A stretch of 64,000 bases of DNA from Voacanga thouarsii (taxonomy: Eukaryota > Streptophyta > Magnoliopsida > Gentianales > Apocynaceae), in contig JANUWF010002425.1 of assembly GCA_026120185.1 (NCBI GenBank), forward strand, positions 310,001 through 374,000, given 5' to 3'. Positions 15,060 through 26,787 of the stretch are shown here, piece by piece. Made by a program: the position numbers and the translations under genes. Positions within the stretch are counted from its first letter, which is position 1. Each line of letters starts with the position of its first letter. Under the pieces are notes generated by a model, which saw only the letters and a program-made list of their open reading frames with translations, had not been told where the DNA came from and did not search any database.

Positions 15060-16500
15060 CTAGCACGCACGTCTTGAGGAACTAGCAATGGAAAGAGGAA
15101 ACAAAAGAATGGTTCAGGAGGGTGTTAGTGACAGTGACAGGGACAGGATAGTCATGTAAGCTCAGGGCTAGACTAGTCGGGGTAGTTCGAGGTACGAGTT
15201 CCTCCCCCATGATTCCAGCACCGTGCAAGGTTTCCTATGTACCGCATATGGAGGTCAGTGTGCCTCCATCTCCACCGTTTGTACCGCCGCCAATTACTTT
15301 ATGGCCACCCCTAATTTCTATGCCAACGGAGGTGCCCACTTTTGTCCCATCAGCTATGCTAGGAATTAGCACACTGTTGGACATACCTACAACTTTGGCT
15401 ATAGTGGCTTAAGCAATGCAGAGCCAGTAGCTACTACAATAAGAATAGATGAGAGTTTAACAGGAGCAATTTAGACTTCAGAAAGAACAACAGCAGCTCC
15501 AGCGGGATCGGGAGCGCAGGCATCAGAGGAGTGATTCATGAGCAAGATCATTATACGAACGCATAAAGAAAATAGGGTTCCCAACATTCAATGGTGTATG
15601 TAGGCCAGATAGAATGGAAGAGTGGATTGAGGAACTGGAACATCATTTTGAGACCATGGAAGTCCCAGAGGAGGTCAAGCTGAAGGTGGCTGTTCCGTTT
15701 CTGGTGGGGAAGCACTGAGATGGTGGAAAAGTATGAAGTCTATTTATCATCAAGGGGAAGAGCCATTCACTTGGCAGAAGTTCATAGAGATCTTTCTGGA
15801 ATAGTACTTCCCAGACACCTTTAAGATAGAGAAAAAGAACTAATTCTTCGAATTGGTGCAGACCGAGCAAATGAGTGTGACGGACTATGCACTCCAGTTT
15901 AATGCTTTGAGGAAATATGCTCTAGCTATCATGCGAGACCCTATCTCAAGGATGAACAAGTTTGTTCGAGAACTGCAGGCAAGAATTAGAGGAAGACTAT
16001 CAGCAATCAGGTCTAGCAGCTATAAGGAGGCTTATCATAGGAGTTTGGATATAGAGGCAGAATTCAAATGGATGGACTCCGAGAGGGACAAGAAGAGATC
16101 AAGATCACAATTTGAGCAGGGGCAGGGCACCTAGTCAGTAGTAAGTCAGAAATAGGGTCCCAGACCAGTGTACAGCTTTGGTTAGAGTGTCGAGTTAAGG
16201 TTGCTTGGATTCCACTTGGGATAGGGACTTAAGGCATCACCCCCAGGTCTTATGGATGCTAAAAGGAGGGCAATGGCGAGTGTTCCGAGGCTAGTTGTTT
16301 CAGGGCCCCATACTGATGGTTCTGCAAAATCTTTAGCATCCAACGCAAACCCAATTTAGAAGGATTGCAACACATGTGGTAGGAAGCATCCAGGAGAGTG
16401 TAGATGCACTATTGAAAATTGCTTTAAGTACGGGAAGCAAGGTCACAAGATTGGTCAGTGTCCAGAGTTAGCTCAAGGACCAAGGTAAGCAGCGGTTAGT
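15060..16500 (+). pseudogene. gypsy gag, degenerate
   Basis: Gag/capsid region of the Tekay-like element. Readable pieces include GFPTFNGVCRPDRMEEWIEE near 15570-15630, a 93-codon stretch 15853-16134 (MSVTDYALQFNALRKYA and DPISRMNKFVREL), and a zinc-knuckle region at 16366-16470 (CNTCGRKHPGEC, then CFKYGKQGHKIGQC). In the second knuckle the second cysteine is tyrosine. Several stops and frame changes separate the pieces. Confidence 0.7.
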
Positions 16501-16547
16501 TCAGGCCAGCCAAGACTAGGGGACAGCAGCAGAGGTCCAATGCGCGA

Positions 16548-16952
16548 ATGTTCACCCTCACTTGTGAGGAGGCAGATGCATCAGATGATGTGGTGATAGA
16601 TACCATTCTGATTAACTCAGTACCTACTGTGGTATTGCTTGACTGTGGTGTATCTTATTCATTCATATACCGTAGATTTGTTAAGACCCACAAGGCAACC
16701 CCTACCTACTTAGCTAATCCCTATAGGGTGTTTATTCCCAATGGTAAGGTGCTAGTCTCTAACCTGGTTCATAAGAGGTGTCGGGTGAGTATTGGTGAGG
16801 AGAAGCTAGAGGCTAATCCAATGCAAATTAACATGGTGGATTTTGATGTCATCTTTAGTATGGATTGGTTAGCTAAGAATCATACTTTGGTAGATTGTCG
16901 GGAAAAGATGGTGCAATTTGCTATTTCAGGTAGAATAACTTTTCATTTTTAG
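16548..16952 (+). pseudogene. gypsy aspartic protease region
   Basis: An open stretch of 134 codons of the polyprotein protease. The active-site region reads LLDCGVSYSFI where functional copies have D(S/T)GA(S/T)HSF, so the catalytic motif is altered (D-C-G-V). The downstream DFDVIFSMDWLAKNH corresponds to the family's 'DxILGMDWL', with G to S. Confidence 0.75.
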
Positions 16953-17079
16953 AGTCAGGGAAAAGAGCAGGGTAAGAAGGCTATTCCAGTGATTTCTACG
17001 GTTAGGACTCACAAGAACTTGTAGAAGGGGTGTAAGGCATATCTGGCCTACGTGGTTGATGTGGAGAAGTAAGAACCAC

Positions 17080-18354
17080 TGATAGAGGATATACCTATTG
17101 TGAACAATTTTTTGGATGTATTTCTAGAAGATTTGCCAGCGGTGCCACCAGAAAGGGAAGTCGACTTTGAGATCAACCTTATACTAAGAGCAAAACCGAT
17201 TTCCAAGGCTCCATATAGAATAGCTCCAGTAGAATTGAGAGAATTGAAGACTTAACTTTAGGAGTTGTTGGATAAGAAATTCATCTAACCCAATGTATCA
17301 CTGTGGGGGCACACCTGTCTTGTTTATGAAGAAGAAGGACGGTAGCATGAGGATGTGCATTGACTACTGGGAATTGAACAAGATAATCGTGAAGAATAAG
17401 TACCCGTTATTAAGGATTGATGACTTGTTTGATCAGCTGAAGGACGTTAAAGTTTTTTTAAAATAGACTTGTGTTCAGGGTACCATCAGTTAGTTACGTA
17501 TTAAATCGGGGGACATACTAAAAAGTGCATTCAGGACTCGTTATGGGCACTACGAGTTCTTGGTTATGCCTTTTGGCTTAACTAATACGCCGACAGCATT
17601 CATGAAATTGATGAATAGAGTGTTTAAGGATGAGTTAGATAAATTTGTAGTGGTGTTCATAGACGACATCTTGGTATATTCACCGTCAGAGGAGGTGCAC
17701 TGAGAACATCTAAGGGTAGCTTTGCAGATACTCCGGAAACAGAAGTTATATGCTAAGTTCAGCAAGTATGAGTTTTAGTTGAGGAGTGTCACATTTCTAG
17801 GTCACATCATTTCTGAGGAAGGTGTGTCAGTAGACCCCAAGAAGGTTGAAGCGATAGTGGGCTGGTCGAGACCAACTACGGCCTCTAAGGTTAGAAGCTT
17901 TTTTGGACTGACTGGTTACTACTGGAAGTTTGTGAAGGACTTATCGAAGATTGCCACTCCATTGATCCAGCTAACACAAAAAAGAGTCCAGTTCAAGTAG
18001 AGTGAAGCCAGCGAGAAGAGCTTTCAAAAGTTGAAGGAGCTTTTGACTTCAACATCGGTGTTAGCATTACCAGCAAAGTTAGAAGGTTTCACCATTTACA
18101 GTGACACCTCGAAGAACGGATTGGGTTGTGTACTGATGCAACATGTTAAAGTGAGAGCTTATGTCTCTTGTCAATTGAAATTGTATGAACAGAACTACGC
18201 TACGCATGATTTAGAGCTAGCAGCAGTGGTCTTTACTTTAAAGATTTGGAGGCATTAATTGTACGAAGAGACATGTGAGGTTTACACAAATCATCAAAGC
18301 TTGAAGTATTTGTTTACGCAAAAGGAGCTCAACATGAGGCAACGATGATGGTTG
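17080..18354 (+). pseudogene. gypsy reverse transcriptase and RNase H, broken
   Basis: RT fingers and palm are clear in spite of at least eight stops or shifts: VPPEREVDFEINL near 17140, [20 protein letters not shown] near 17325, [17 protein letters not shown] near 17540, and the catalytic FIDDILVYS at about 17657. The connection segment VTFLGHIISEEGVSVDP starts at 17786. RNase H follows with [17 protein letters not shown] near 18094, keeping the first catalytic Asp, and ends near [17 protein letters not shown] at 18380. Confidence 0.8.
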
Positions 18355-18654
18355 GAACTACTCAAGGACTATGAATTGAGGATTCACTACCACCCAGGGA
18401 AGGCTAATTTGGTTGCTGATGCTTTGAGGAGGAAGAAGTCAGGAATTTTGGTAGCCATACTCACGGACCAGGATCAGTTGATTGAAGACTTTGAGAGAAT
18501 GGAATTGGAAGTGGTTCGACCAACTACAAGTATTATGACCGCCTTAACAGCTAGATCATCATTGGTGGAGCGCATTAAGAAAGCTCAGTTGTTGGATGTC
18601 GAATTAGAGAAGCTAAAGGCAATAGCTCTCAGAGGGGAACAACTAGATTTTTAG

Positions 18655-19594
18655 ATACATGAGGATGGTAGTCTAAGCTTTTGTGGTAGGTTATGTGTTC
18701 CTAAAGATGAGGCATTGAGGGCTGAAGTACTTAAGGAAGCACATAATACAAAACTCTTGATTCACCCAGGAGGAACCAAAATGTATAGAGATTTCAAGAG
18801 GAACATTTGGTGGAATGGCATGAAGTGGAGCATAGCTGATTATGTTTCTAGGTGTTTAGTGTGTCAATAAGTCAAGGTAGAACATCAAAGGCCAGCGGGA
18901 TTATTGAAACCTCTGGAGGTTCCTGTGTGGAAGTGGGAGCATATCACGATAGATTTCGTGGTTAGGTTACCCAAGTCCAAGACTGAGAAGACACTATCTG
19001 GGTCATAGTGGACCGATTAACAAAGTTTGCTCACTTCTTACCTATGAAAGTAACTGCTTTTATGGAGAAATTAGTCCAGATATACATAGATAGGATTGTC
19101 TGGTTGCATGGAGTGCCAGTGAGCATTGTGTCAGATAGGGACACTAGGTTTGTATCACGGTTTTGGAAAAAATTTTAACGAGGCAAAGGGAATGACTATC
19201 ACCCTCAGCACTATATTTCATCCTTAGACTGATGGGTAATTGGAGCGGACGATTCAGACTCTAGAGGATATGCTTTGAGTATGTGTTTTAAATTTTAAAG
19301 GTAATTAGGTGGACAGCTTAATATTGGAGGAATTTTCATACAATAATAGTTATCAGGCTAGCATCAAGATGGCTCCTATGAGGCACTCTATGGTCGAAAA
19401 TATAGGTCACTGGTATGTTGGGATAATGTGAGTGAAAAAGATATAAATAGTCCGAAATTGGTACAGTTAGCATATGAGAAGGTGCAAGTGATTCGGGAAA
19501 GATTAAAAGCAGATCAGGATCGTCAGAAAAGTTAGACGGATAGCAAGCGGAGACCTTTAGAGTTTCAATGTGGAGACAATGTGTACTTAAAGGT
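18655..19594 (+). pseudogene. gypsy integrase, 5' part (split by Athila-like insertion)
   Basis: The HHCC zinc module is readable from about 18740 (H-N-T-K-L-L-I-H then ADYVSRCLVC near 18840), followed by the catalytic core start [16 protein letters not shown] near 18936. Beyond that frames break repeatedly. The last readable codons, SKRRPLEFQCGDNVYLKV, run into the inner element at 19600 and resume at 26364. Confidence 0.7.
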
Positions 19595-19599
19595 CTTTC
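19595..19599. repeat. target-site duplication of inner element (CTTTC/CTCTC)
   Basis: CTTTC at 19595-19599 and CTCTC at 26359-26363 bracket the Athila-like element. One mismatch has arisen since insertion. Confidence 0.8.
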
Positions 19600-20693
19600 T
19601 AATGTAGTGATATTGCATTGAATATTTTAGGTGACTTTTGGATAGATCATGTTATAATTTAATACAATATGAGGTTTATTTGAACAATTTACTCTCTTTT
19701 ATGGTTATTTGATTTTTTTAGAGACTTGAATGAAAAAACACACAAGTTGTGGGGTTGAAAAGGCAATTTTTGAAACATCTTATGAGGAGAGTTAAATCTA
19801 GCACCGAATTCATCAATCAGTGGCCGGATTGAACTCTCTAATGGGCTCCAATGAAGATAAAAGCCGAAAAGAGCAAATTTTGGAGGAGGAGGCCATTACG
19901 AACGAATTTTGTTTCATTTTTTTTTACATTAGCTTTAGGTATTATCTTCTTAGGTTTTTTTTTTTTTTTTTTGTAATTTTGAGAGGGTTTTCCATTGTTG
20001 GACACATATTGGAGGCTACTCGTGGACAAACTTGGAGATTGTACTAGTATATTGTGATGTTTTCTCATACATTCTATTTTAATTTGTTTTTGAATTTCCC
20101 TTCAATTATGCATTAATTTCTTATTCTAAGGCCATGATGTAGTTAGTATTGATTATTATATTATTTTGTAATTCCGTTATTTGAAGGGTGTTATAAGTCT
20201 TTTCCTGATTATTATACTCAAAGTAATTGAATGCCTGATCACAATTCAGATTGATTTATCATTAACTAGTAAAATTCGAAAGATGACTTAGTTAATTAGG
20301 ACAGGTAATCAGACCACAAATTACATGTGAAATAGAAATATATTTGCATGGTTTGTGTGATCATTATAATGTCATGTTCTTGAATGTATTCATGTGAATT
20401 GAATTCAATATAGAAATATAGTTGGGTTATTTGGAGGAATATAATTAATATACCTTGAAAAAAGATATTGGTTAATTTTGACATTGATTAACTGATAAGG
20501 TACACTGAAGAATAATGGGTCATGTTGGTAATATAAGAGTTAATCTAGTGAAATCATGCGAATCTTTATTTTCTTTTAATTTAAGTTAGAATTAATTTCA
20601 TTGAAAGGAGTTTTAATTTCTAATATGTGTGGGAGGACATTGTTATTATAAACGAGATCTAGTACACTTGCTAGTGCTCCGAATTGGTTATCA
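19600..20693 (+). repeat. Athila-like 5' LTR
   Basis: Starts TAATGTAGTGATATTGC (3' copy TGATATAGTGATATTGC, so the TG is mutated) and ends GGTTATCA. Relative to the 3' LTR it lacks about 90 bp near 20560 and carries about 20 bp extra near 19810. Confidence 0.8.
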
Positions 20694-20718
20694 AGTTTTT
20701 GACGTTATTGCCGGGGAT
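20694..20718 (+). other. primer-binding site, tRNA-Asp type, decayed
   Basis: TTTTTGACGTTATTGCCGGGGA fits the Asp-tRNA primer site TGGCGCCGTTGCCGGGGA used by Athila/Tat elements, with C-to-T and G-to-A changes as expected from cytosine deamination. Confidence 0.7.
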
Positions 20719-20821
20719 TAATAAATTAAACATTTCTTCTTTTGATTTTGACTATATTTGATTTCTGTTTTTGTTGTTATTCTCTCAAGTATGCATATTG
20801 TAAATAAGTTTTAAGTGGTAC

Positions 20822-23050
20822 ATGTCTAGAAGCCATATTGCAGATTTAATACCCTTTGATCTAGAAATTGAGCGTACTTGCAGGCAAAATTGAGCTAACC
20901 AGAGGGTTGAAGCAATGGCCAATAATAAAGGAAATCAAGCACATGATGATGGGCCAAAAAATCCGTTACAACCATTGGCTCCCCTGGGAGTCAATAACCC
21001 AACCCATCCTCGATTAAGGGATTTACAGATGCCCACCATTGCTACAAATCTGTCATGTATTAGGCTAGGCAATGCTACAAGGAACGATAAGTTGAAAAAC
21101 TTCCATCTTCATCTACTTCCAACTTTTAATGGATTGGGAGCTGAGGATGCTTTGGGATTTTTGCGTGAATTCTACAGTACAGTACAAACATTCCTCTTGA
21201 ACAATCTATCTGAAGAGGAACTCAGGCTCAGATACTTTCCATATTGTTTAAAGGGGGATTCTAGACAATGGCTACTAAGTTTATCCGAAGGCTCCATGAG
21301 CACTTGGGATAAGGTCTAGAAGACATTCATGTTTAAATATTATCCGTCTCAAAAGACCATGGATTATAGAAGCAGGATTAGTTCTTTCATGCAAAGAGAA
21401 TAAGAGGCATTTAATGAAGCATGTGACAGGTTTAAATTGTTATTGACCCAGTGTCCTCATCATAGCTTCTCTCTTTTATTGATTACTCAATTTTTTTATG
21501 AAGGACTAACTCCTATGTGTCAGACTTTAGTAGATACTGTTGCAGGTGGATATCCAGGAGATAAAAATGCTCAAGAGCTGCAAAGTATCTATGAGAATTT
21601 AGCAAAAAATTCTCAACAAAAAGCAGTGAGAGGTAGAAGAGTTGCAGTTCATGAAATCCATGCTTAACCTGACATTGCTTCAAAGCTAGCAGAGCTAACT
21701 AACTAAGTTAGCCTGTTGATGACTTGAGAAGGGAGTAGCACTAGAGAGGTATGTGCACTTTGTGGAATGCATGGTCATACTACTAATTTCTGTATGAATG
21801 CAGGTAGCCACCCGTCTATGCTGGAGGAAGTAAATTATATGGTAGCTCATCAACAAGGACCATCCCAACGGAATGACCCATTTTCAAACACATATAATCT
21901 GGGATGGAGGAACCACTCAAAATTTGCCTAGGGAGATCAGAATACGTAAAGGCAAGGAGCACCTCCAAGATTCCAGCAGAATAAGGTATTGTTTCAACAT
22001 ACACAAGTGCAACCTCCATAACATTCACTTCCGACTCCAGAAAAGAAGCCACAGTTTGAGAAGGCTATCATGTAATATCTGTCCAAGCTAGATGCAAAGA
22101 TTGATCAAGTGGCTAAGACTAATCAAGCTTTTATTCATAATTTGAAATTTTAAATGGGTCAATTTGTAGATGTAATGAAGGAGAAAGCTCAAGGAAAATT
22201 GCCTAGTAACACAGAGAAAAATCCTAGAAAGCAACTTAGTGCCGTGACTCTTCGTAGTGGAAAACGACTTCAAGAAGTGGAGAAGAAGAAAGAATAGTCA
22301 AAGGAAAGTAAGGCAGATGAATCAGTAATCATGTTGAAGGAGGATGATTCTAAAGAGGGAGACTCTAAACCTTATACACCTCCTAAACCTTATGTTCCTC
22401 CAATTCCATTTCCTCAAAGACTAAAGAACCAAAATGCAGAAAAATAATTCTCTAAGTTTCTTGAAATTTTTAAGAAATTGCATATTAATATTCCTTTTGC
22501 AGAAGTACTAGAGCATATGCCAAGGTATACCAAGTTCTTAAAGGACATCTTAACTCACAAACGCAAGCTTGATAGTCATGAAACAGTGATGTAAACTAAA
22601 GAGTGCTCTACTGTTCTACAAAGGAAGATGCCTCAGAAAATAAAATATCCAAGGAGTTTTACTATTCCTTGTACTATTGGGAAATTACAATTTAATAAGG
22701 CATTGTGTGATTTAAGTGCAAGTATAAACTTAATGCCTTTATCTATCTTCAAGAAACTAGGTCTTGATGAGGTCAAACCAACTAACATGGTTTTGCAATT
22801 AGCAGATAGGACTATAATTTATCCATAGGGTATAATTGAAGATGTACTGGTGAAAGTGGATAAATTTATATTTCCTGTTGACTTTGTTCTTATGGATATA
22901 GAAGAAGACAGGGAAATACCGCTCATCTTAGGAAGACATTTCCTAGCTACAAGTCGAACATTAATTGATGTTCAACAGGGTTTCAACAGGGTAAGGTCAT
23001 CCATAGAGTTCATGAGAAAGAGGTCACTTTTAATGTTTATAAGGCTATAA
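20822..23050 (+). pseudogene. Athila-like gag-protease, broken
   Basis: The frame opens at the ATG at 20822 (SRSHIADLIPFDLEIER), has an early stop near 20891, and continues in the same frame through FLREFYSTVQTF and RLRYFPYCLKGDSRQWL to 21667 with further stops. A CX2CX4HX4C zinc knuckle (CALCGMHGHTTNFC) lies near 21750. The aspartic protease is at about 22660-23000, with active-site region CDLSASINLMPLS; functional Athila/Tat copies have DLGAS, so the glycine is replaced by serine. [10 protein letters not shown] near 22924 is the C-terminal protease motif. Gag packages element RNA and the protease matures it; this copy can no longer make an intact polyprotein. Confidence 0.75.
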
Positions 23051-23199
23051 AATATCCTACAGAAAGTGACTCTTCTTATTCCATTGATTCTATTTCTCCT
23101 ACAATTCAGGAAAGTGTAAAGGAAACCATCTCTAATGATCTTTTAAAGTCATATTTGCAAGAAAGTAGTAAGGACATAAGGCGAAGGAAGCAACGAAAC

Positions 23200-23345
23200 A
23201 ATGTGGCATGTACCTGGATGCAAGACCTCTTGATCCTTCCTGCAAAGGGCATAAATATGAAGAGCTAGAGAAATTTCACATGAAAGCCTATGAGAATGGT
23301 CGTCTCTACAAGGAAAGAACTACATGGTATCATGATAAAGAACAC
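23200..23345 (+). pseudogene. integrase C-terminal stub fused after protease
   Basis: The stretch YEELEKFHMKAYENGRLYKE then WYHDKEH matches the integrase C-terminal region of Athila/Tat elements (ELxxFRxxAYENxRLYKExTxxWHDK). It follows the protease linker by fewer than 100 bp, so RT, RNase H and the integrase core have been deleted. Confidence 0.65.
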
Positions 23346-23450
23346 TATTTTGGTGAAGATTTTGATCGTGATAAGTGTTCCCTTCATGCATATAAACCGG
23401 CGCTGGATTCCATGCGTAAGCCCAAGTCAACACAGACAGAGAGTTTCTAG

Positions 23451-25202
23451 CGCCTGATTCAAATGAAGCAGGTGCGGGATTGCCGTAGCGCATTCAAACT
23501 GGTTCAAGGTCAACTAATTCCTTCATCACAAGGGCAAACAGAAAATTTTCGACGCTAGATTGATCTCAATCCGGTGCTGTAATGAGCTCAAACTGTAAAA
23601 AAAAAAAAAAAAAAATCCCATGGGCGGACAGAAAATTTTCGGCACCAGATTGAGCTCAATCCAGTACTGGAATAAGCTCGAAGCCAAAAAAAAAAAAAAA
23701 AAAAACCCTGATTTTCAATCTCTTGTTTCTTCACCACCGGCACTGTGGCTAGCCATTCACCATCCACCAATGCCACCGTTTCTGTATTCACTGGTGGCTT
23801 TGATGATCCGGAGGCTTGTAGCCCTCTACATGTTGTGTTCTTGCTATCAGGGAAGTTGGTTTCTTTTATCCTTCTTTCCAGTTTTGTTGCTATTATTGAG
23901 GACACTTCTAGCTTTAAGTATGGGGGAGGCATTATATGTTTCATGTTTTACTTCTTTGGGGTGAAAATTTTCTTTTTCAAGCATGTCTCTCGTTTGTGTT
24001 GATAAAGCATTTGTTCTATACTTTTTAAATTTTGTATGCATGACTCTTTTTGCGCACCATGGACCCTTGTAGTGTATGCAAATACTTTACATTATTTTCA
24101 AGTCAGATTGTTTTGAAAATTCTCTTGTTGATGCTTCTAGAACTCATTTTAATACCTCTCGAGGTGAAATAAGAAGGCATTCATGATTTTGTTTAGAAAT
24201 GATGGTCACAGGCCTTCTTTGGACAGTTTGAGCCTTTCAAGTTTACCTTATGAATTATCCCCAGCACCCTTTGTGTGCCAAACGTATTTAATTCTTCCAT
24301 GAATTAGTGAATATATTGACGTATTATTTCCTTGTAATGGCTTGATTCATATTCCAATTCTTTTATTGCTCCATGGGATAAGGGTACAGGTTTGTGAAAG
24401 AACATTACAACTTTAAGTAGAAAGATGTTGAGGGAATATCAGGATTGGTTTACACTATTATTTTATGTTAGGTTGCTAGCCTTGATTTGCCTTAAGTACT
24501 ATCATCTTTGGGGCCATATTAAATGCTATGTTGGCAATTAGAATTGGAAATATACTCCCACCGTGGACCTTGTGTATCTTGGGTGACCTTGTGTATTTTG
24601 TGTAAATGTTGAAAAAAAGAAAAGAAAAGATGCTGGAAAAAACAAAACAAACAGCATTTCATTAAAAAAAAAAAAAAAGAGAGAGAAGAGAAAAGAAAAC
24701 ACAAGACGAAGAGCACAATTAATCGAATATTGGTATGTACTGGGGTAAGCAAAGGATTGGAGTTTTTGCTATGCTTTGCTATCGCCTTTTTCTTGCAAGC
24801 TCTCTTCTCTTTGTATGTCGTTATCTTATATCTTTCAATTGTTAGCCAATTCCCTAGCCTTATATTACAAGTGCTAAAGTCCTACCTGATTTAAGTGGAA
24901 TCATGATATACCTCAATTAGTCGAGAGAAAGTATGAAACATAAGCCTATGTAATGCAAATTTTATTTAAACTCGACTCTTTAAATGACTTGAGAATATTA
25001 TTGAGTAATTATTTTGCACTACTAGGTCCTACTTCACTAACACAAGTCTTGCGTTCGTTATGAGGAGTACTTGAGCATTTGTTTTTATTGGCATGAACAA
25101 GAGAAGTATTTGAGATATGCTATTGAAATCCATGCGTGTTGACATTTTAATTTAAACTTGGTTTTTCTTGGGGACAAGCAAACTCCTAAGTGTGGGGGAG
25201 TT
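23451..25202 (+). other. Athila-like 3' untranslated region with A-tracts and two PPT-like motifs
   Basis: No gene is seen. Two related ~70 bp copies (about 23536-23616 and 23629-23704) each contain 'GACAGAAAATTTTCG', 'TTGATCTCAATCC'-like and 'GAGCTC' words and end in an A-run of 19-22. A first PPT-like AAGTATGGGGGAGG lies at about 23917-23930 and the true PPT AAGTGTGGGGGAG at about 25188-25200. Such long 3' regions are usual in Athila/Tat elements, which may carry an env-like frame; none is recognisable here. Confidence 0.6.
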
Positions 25203-26358
25203 TGATATAGTGATATTGCATTGAATATTTTGGGAGACTTTTGGATAGATCATGTTATAATTTAATGCAATATGAGGTTTATTTGGACAGGTTACTCTCT
25301 TTTGTGGTTATTTAATTTTTCTAGAGACTTGAACAAAAAAACACATAAGTTGCGGGGTTGAAGAATCAATTTTTTGAAAGCTCTCATGAGGATAGTTAAA
25401 TCCGGTGCCGGATTGAACTCTCCAACAGGCTCCAGTGAAGATAAAAGCCGAAAAGAGCGAATTTTGGAGGAGGAGGCCATTAGAGACGAATTTTGTTCAA
25501 TTTCTTTTAATATTAGTTTTAGATATTATCTTCCTAGGGTTTTTTTTGTTGTAATTTTGAGAGGGTTTTCCATTGTTAGACACATATTAGAGGCTACTTG
25601 TGGACAAACTTGGAGATTGTATTAGTATACTGTGATGTTTTCTCATACATTCTCTTTTAATTTGTTCTTGAATTTCTCTTCAATTATGCATTAATTTCTT
25701 ATTCTAAGGTCATGATGTAGCTAGTATTGATTATTATATTATCTTGTGATTCTGTTATTTGAAGGGTGTTACTAAGTCTTTGCCTAATTATTATACTGAA
25801 AGCAATTGAATGCCTGATCACTATTCAAATTGATTTATCATTAACTAGGAAAATTCGAATGATGACTTAGTTAATTAGAACAGGTAATTAGACTAAAAAT
25901 TACATGTGAAATAGAAATATATTTGCATGGTTTGTGTGATCATTATAATGCCATGTTCTTGAATGCGTTCCTGTGAATTGAATTCAACATAGAAATACAG
26001 TTGGGTTATTTGGAGGAATAGAATTAATATACTTTGAAAAATGATATTGGTTAATTCTGACATTGATTAACTGATAAGGTACACTTGAGAATAATGGGTC
26101 ACGTTGGTAATATAAGAATTGATCTAGTGAAATCATGTGCCTTAGATCATCTCCTTACAATCTTTATCCGGGAAGAAGTGCTAATTTAGTTATTTCAATT
26201 TAATTCTCAAAACCATAATCATTGGAATCTTTATTTTCTTTTAATTCAAGTTAGAATTAATTTCATTGGAAGGAGTTCTAATTTCTAATCTCTGTGGGAC
26301 GACCTTGTTACTATAAACGAGATCTAATACACTTACTAGTGCTCCGAATTGGTTATCA
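25203..26358 (+). repeat. Athila-like 3' LTR
   Basis: 1156 bp, TGATATAGTGATATTGC to GAATTGGTTATCA. TG and CA ends intact. Contains TCCGGTGCCGGATTG at 25401-25415. Confidence 0.85.
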
Positions 26359-26363
26359 CTCTC

Positions 26364-26787
26364 CTACCAAAGGTGTGATGCGGTTTGGCAAAAGTGGGAA
26401 ATTAAGTCCGCGATACATGGGACCATATGAGATACTTGAGAGGGTTGGTGAATTGTCCTACCAGTTAGCGTTGCCACCGGTATTGTCGAGGATTCATAAC
26501 GTATTCCATGTATCACAATTGAGGAAGTATGTGTTAGATCCGAGTCACGTGTTAGAGATATCACCTTTGCAGGTGCGGGAAGATTTGACTTTTGATGAGG
26601 TGCCAGTTAGGATTGTGGATAGGAAGTTGCAGGTTCTAAGGCGAAGAACCATTCCGTGTGTTCCAATCACTCAGAATATGAAGCAGTTTGGGAATTAGAA
26701 GAGGAGGCACGTTAGAAGTATCCATATCTGTTCAATGACTTAGGTACATAAGTTTCGAGGACAAAACTTTTCGTAAGGGGGTTGGAA
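26364..26787 (+). pseudogene. gypsy integrase C-terminus and chromodomain-like tail, PPT
   Basis: This continues the integrase interrupted at 19599: SPTKGVMRFGKSGKLSPRYM, then IHNVFHVSQLRKYV and PVRIVDRKLQVLRRRTIPCV. A shift of frame near 26660 leads into a chromodomain-like end (YEAVWELEEEAR then KYPYLF), typical of plant chromoviruses, which use it to choose heterochromatic targets. AAGGGGGTTGGAA at 26775-26787 directly before the 3' LTR is the polypurine tract. Confidence 0.75.

Larger units (their letters stand above)
19600..26358 (+). mobile_element. Athila-like Ty3/gypsy element, internally deleted
   Basis: LTRs at 19600-20693 (1094 bp) and 25203-26358 (1156 bp) flank a 4.5 kb interior. 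A Asp-tRNA-type primer-binding site follows the 5' LTR and a polypurine tract (AAGTGTGGGGGAG) precedes the 3' LTR. The interior keeps gag and protease, then jumps to a stub of integrase; RT, RNase H and most of integrase are gone. Nonsense codons are present in gag. It is non-autonomous and inserted in the integrase of the Tekay-like element. Confidence 0.8.

Noticed and set aside
23588..23964. 114- and 118-codon frames in the Athila-like 3' region as an env-like gene
   Set aside because: They run across poly-A/T tracts, overlap on opposite strands and show no signal peptide or recognised motif.
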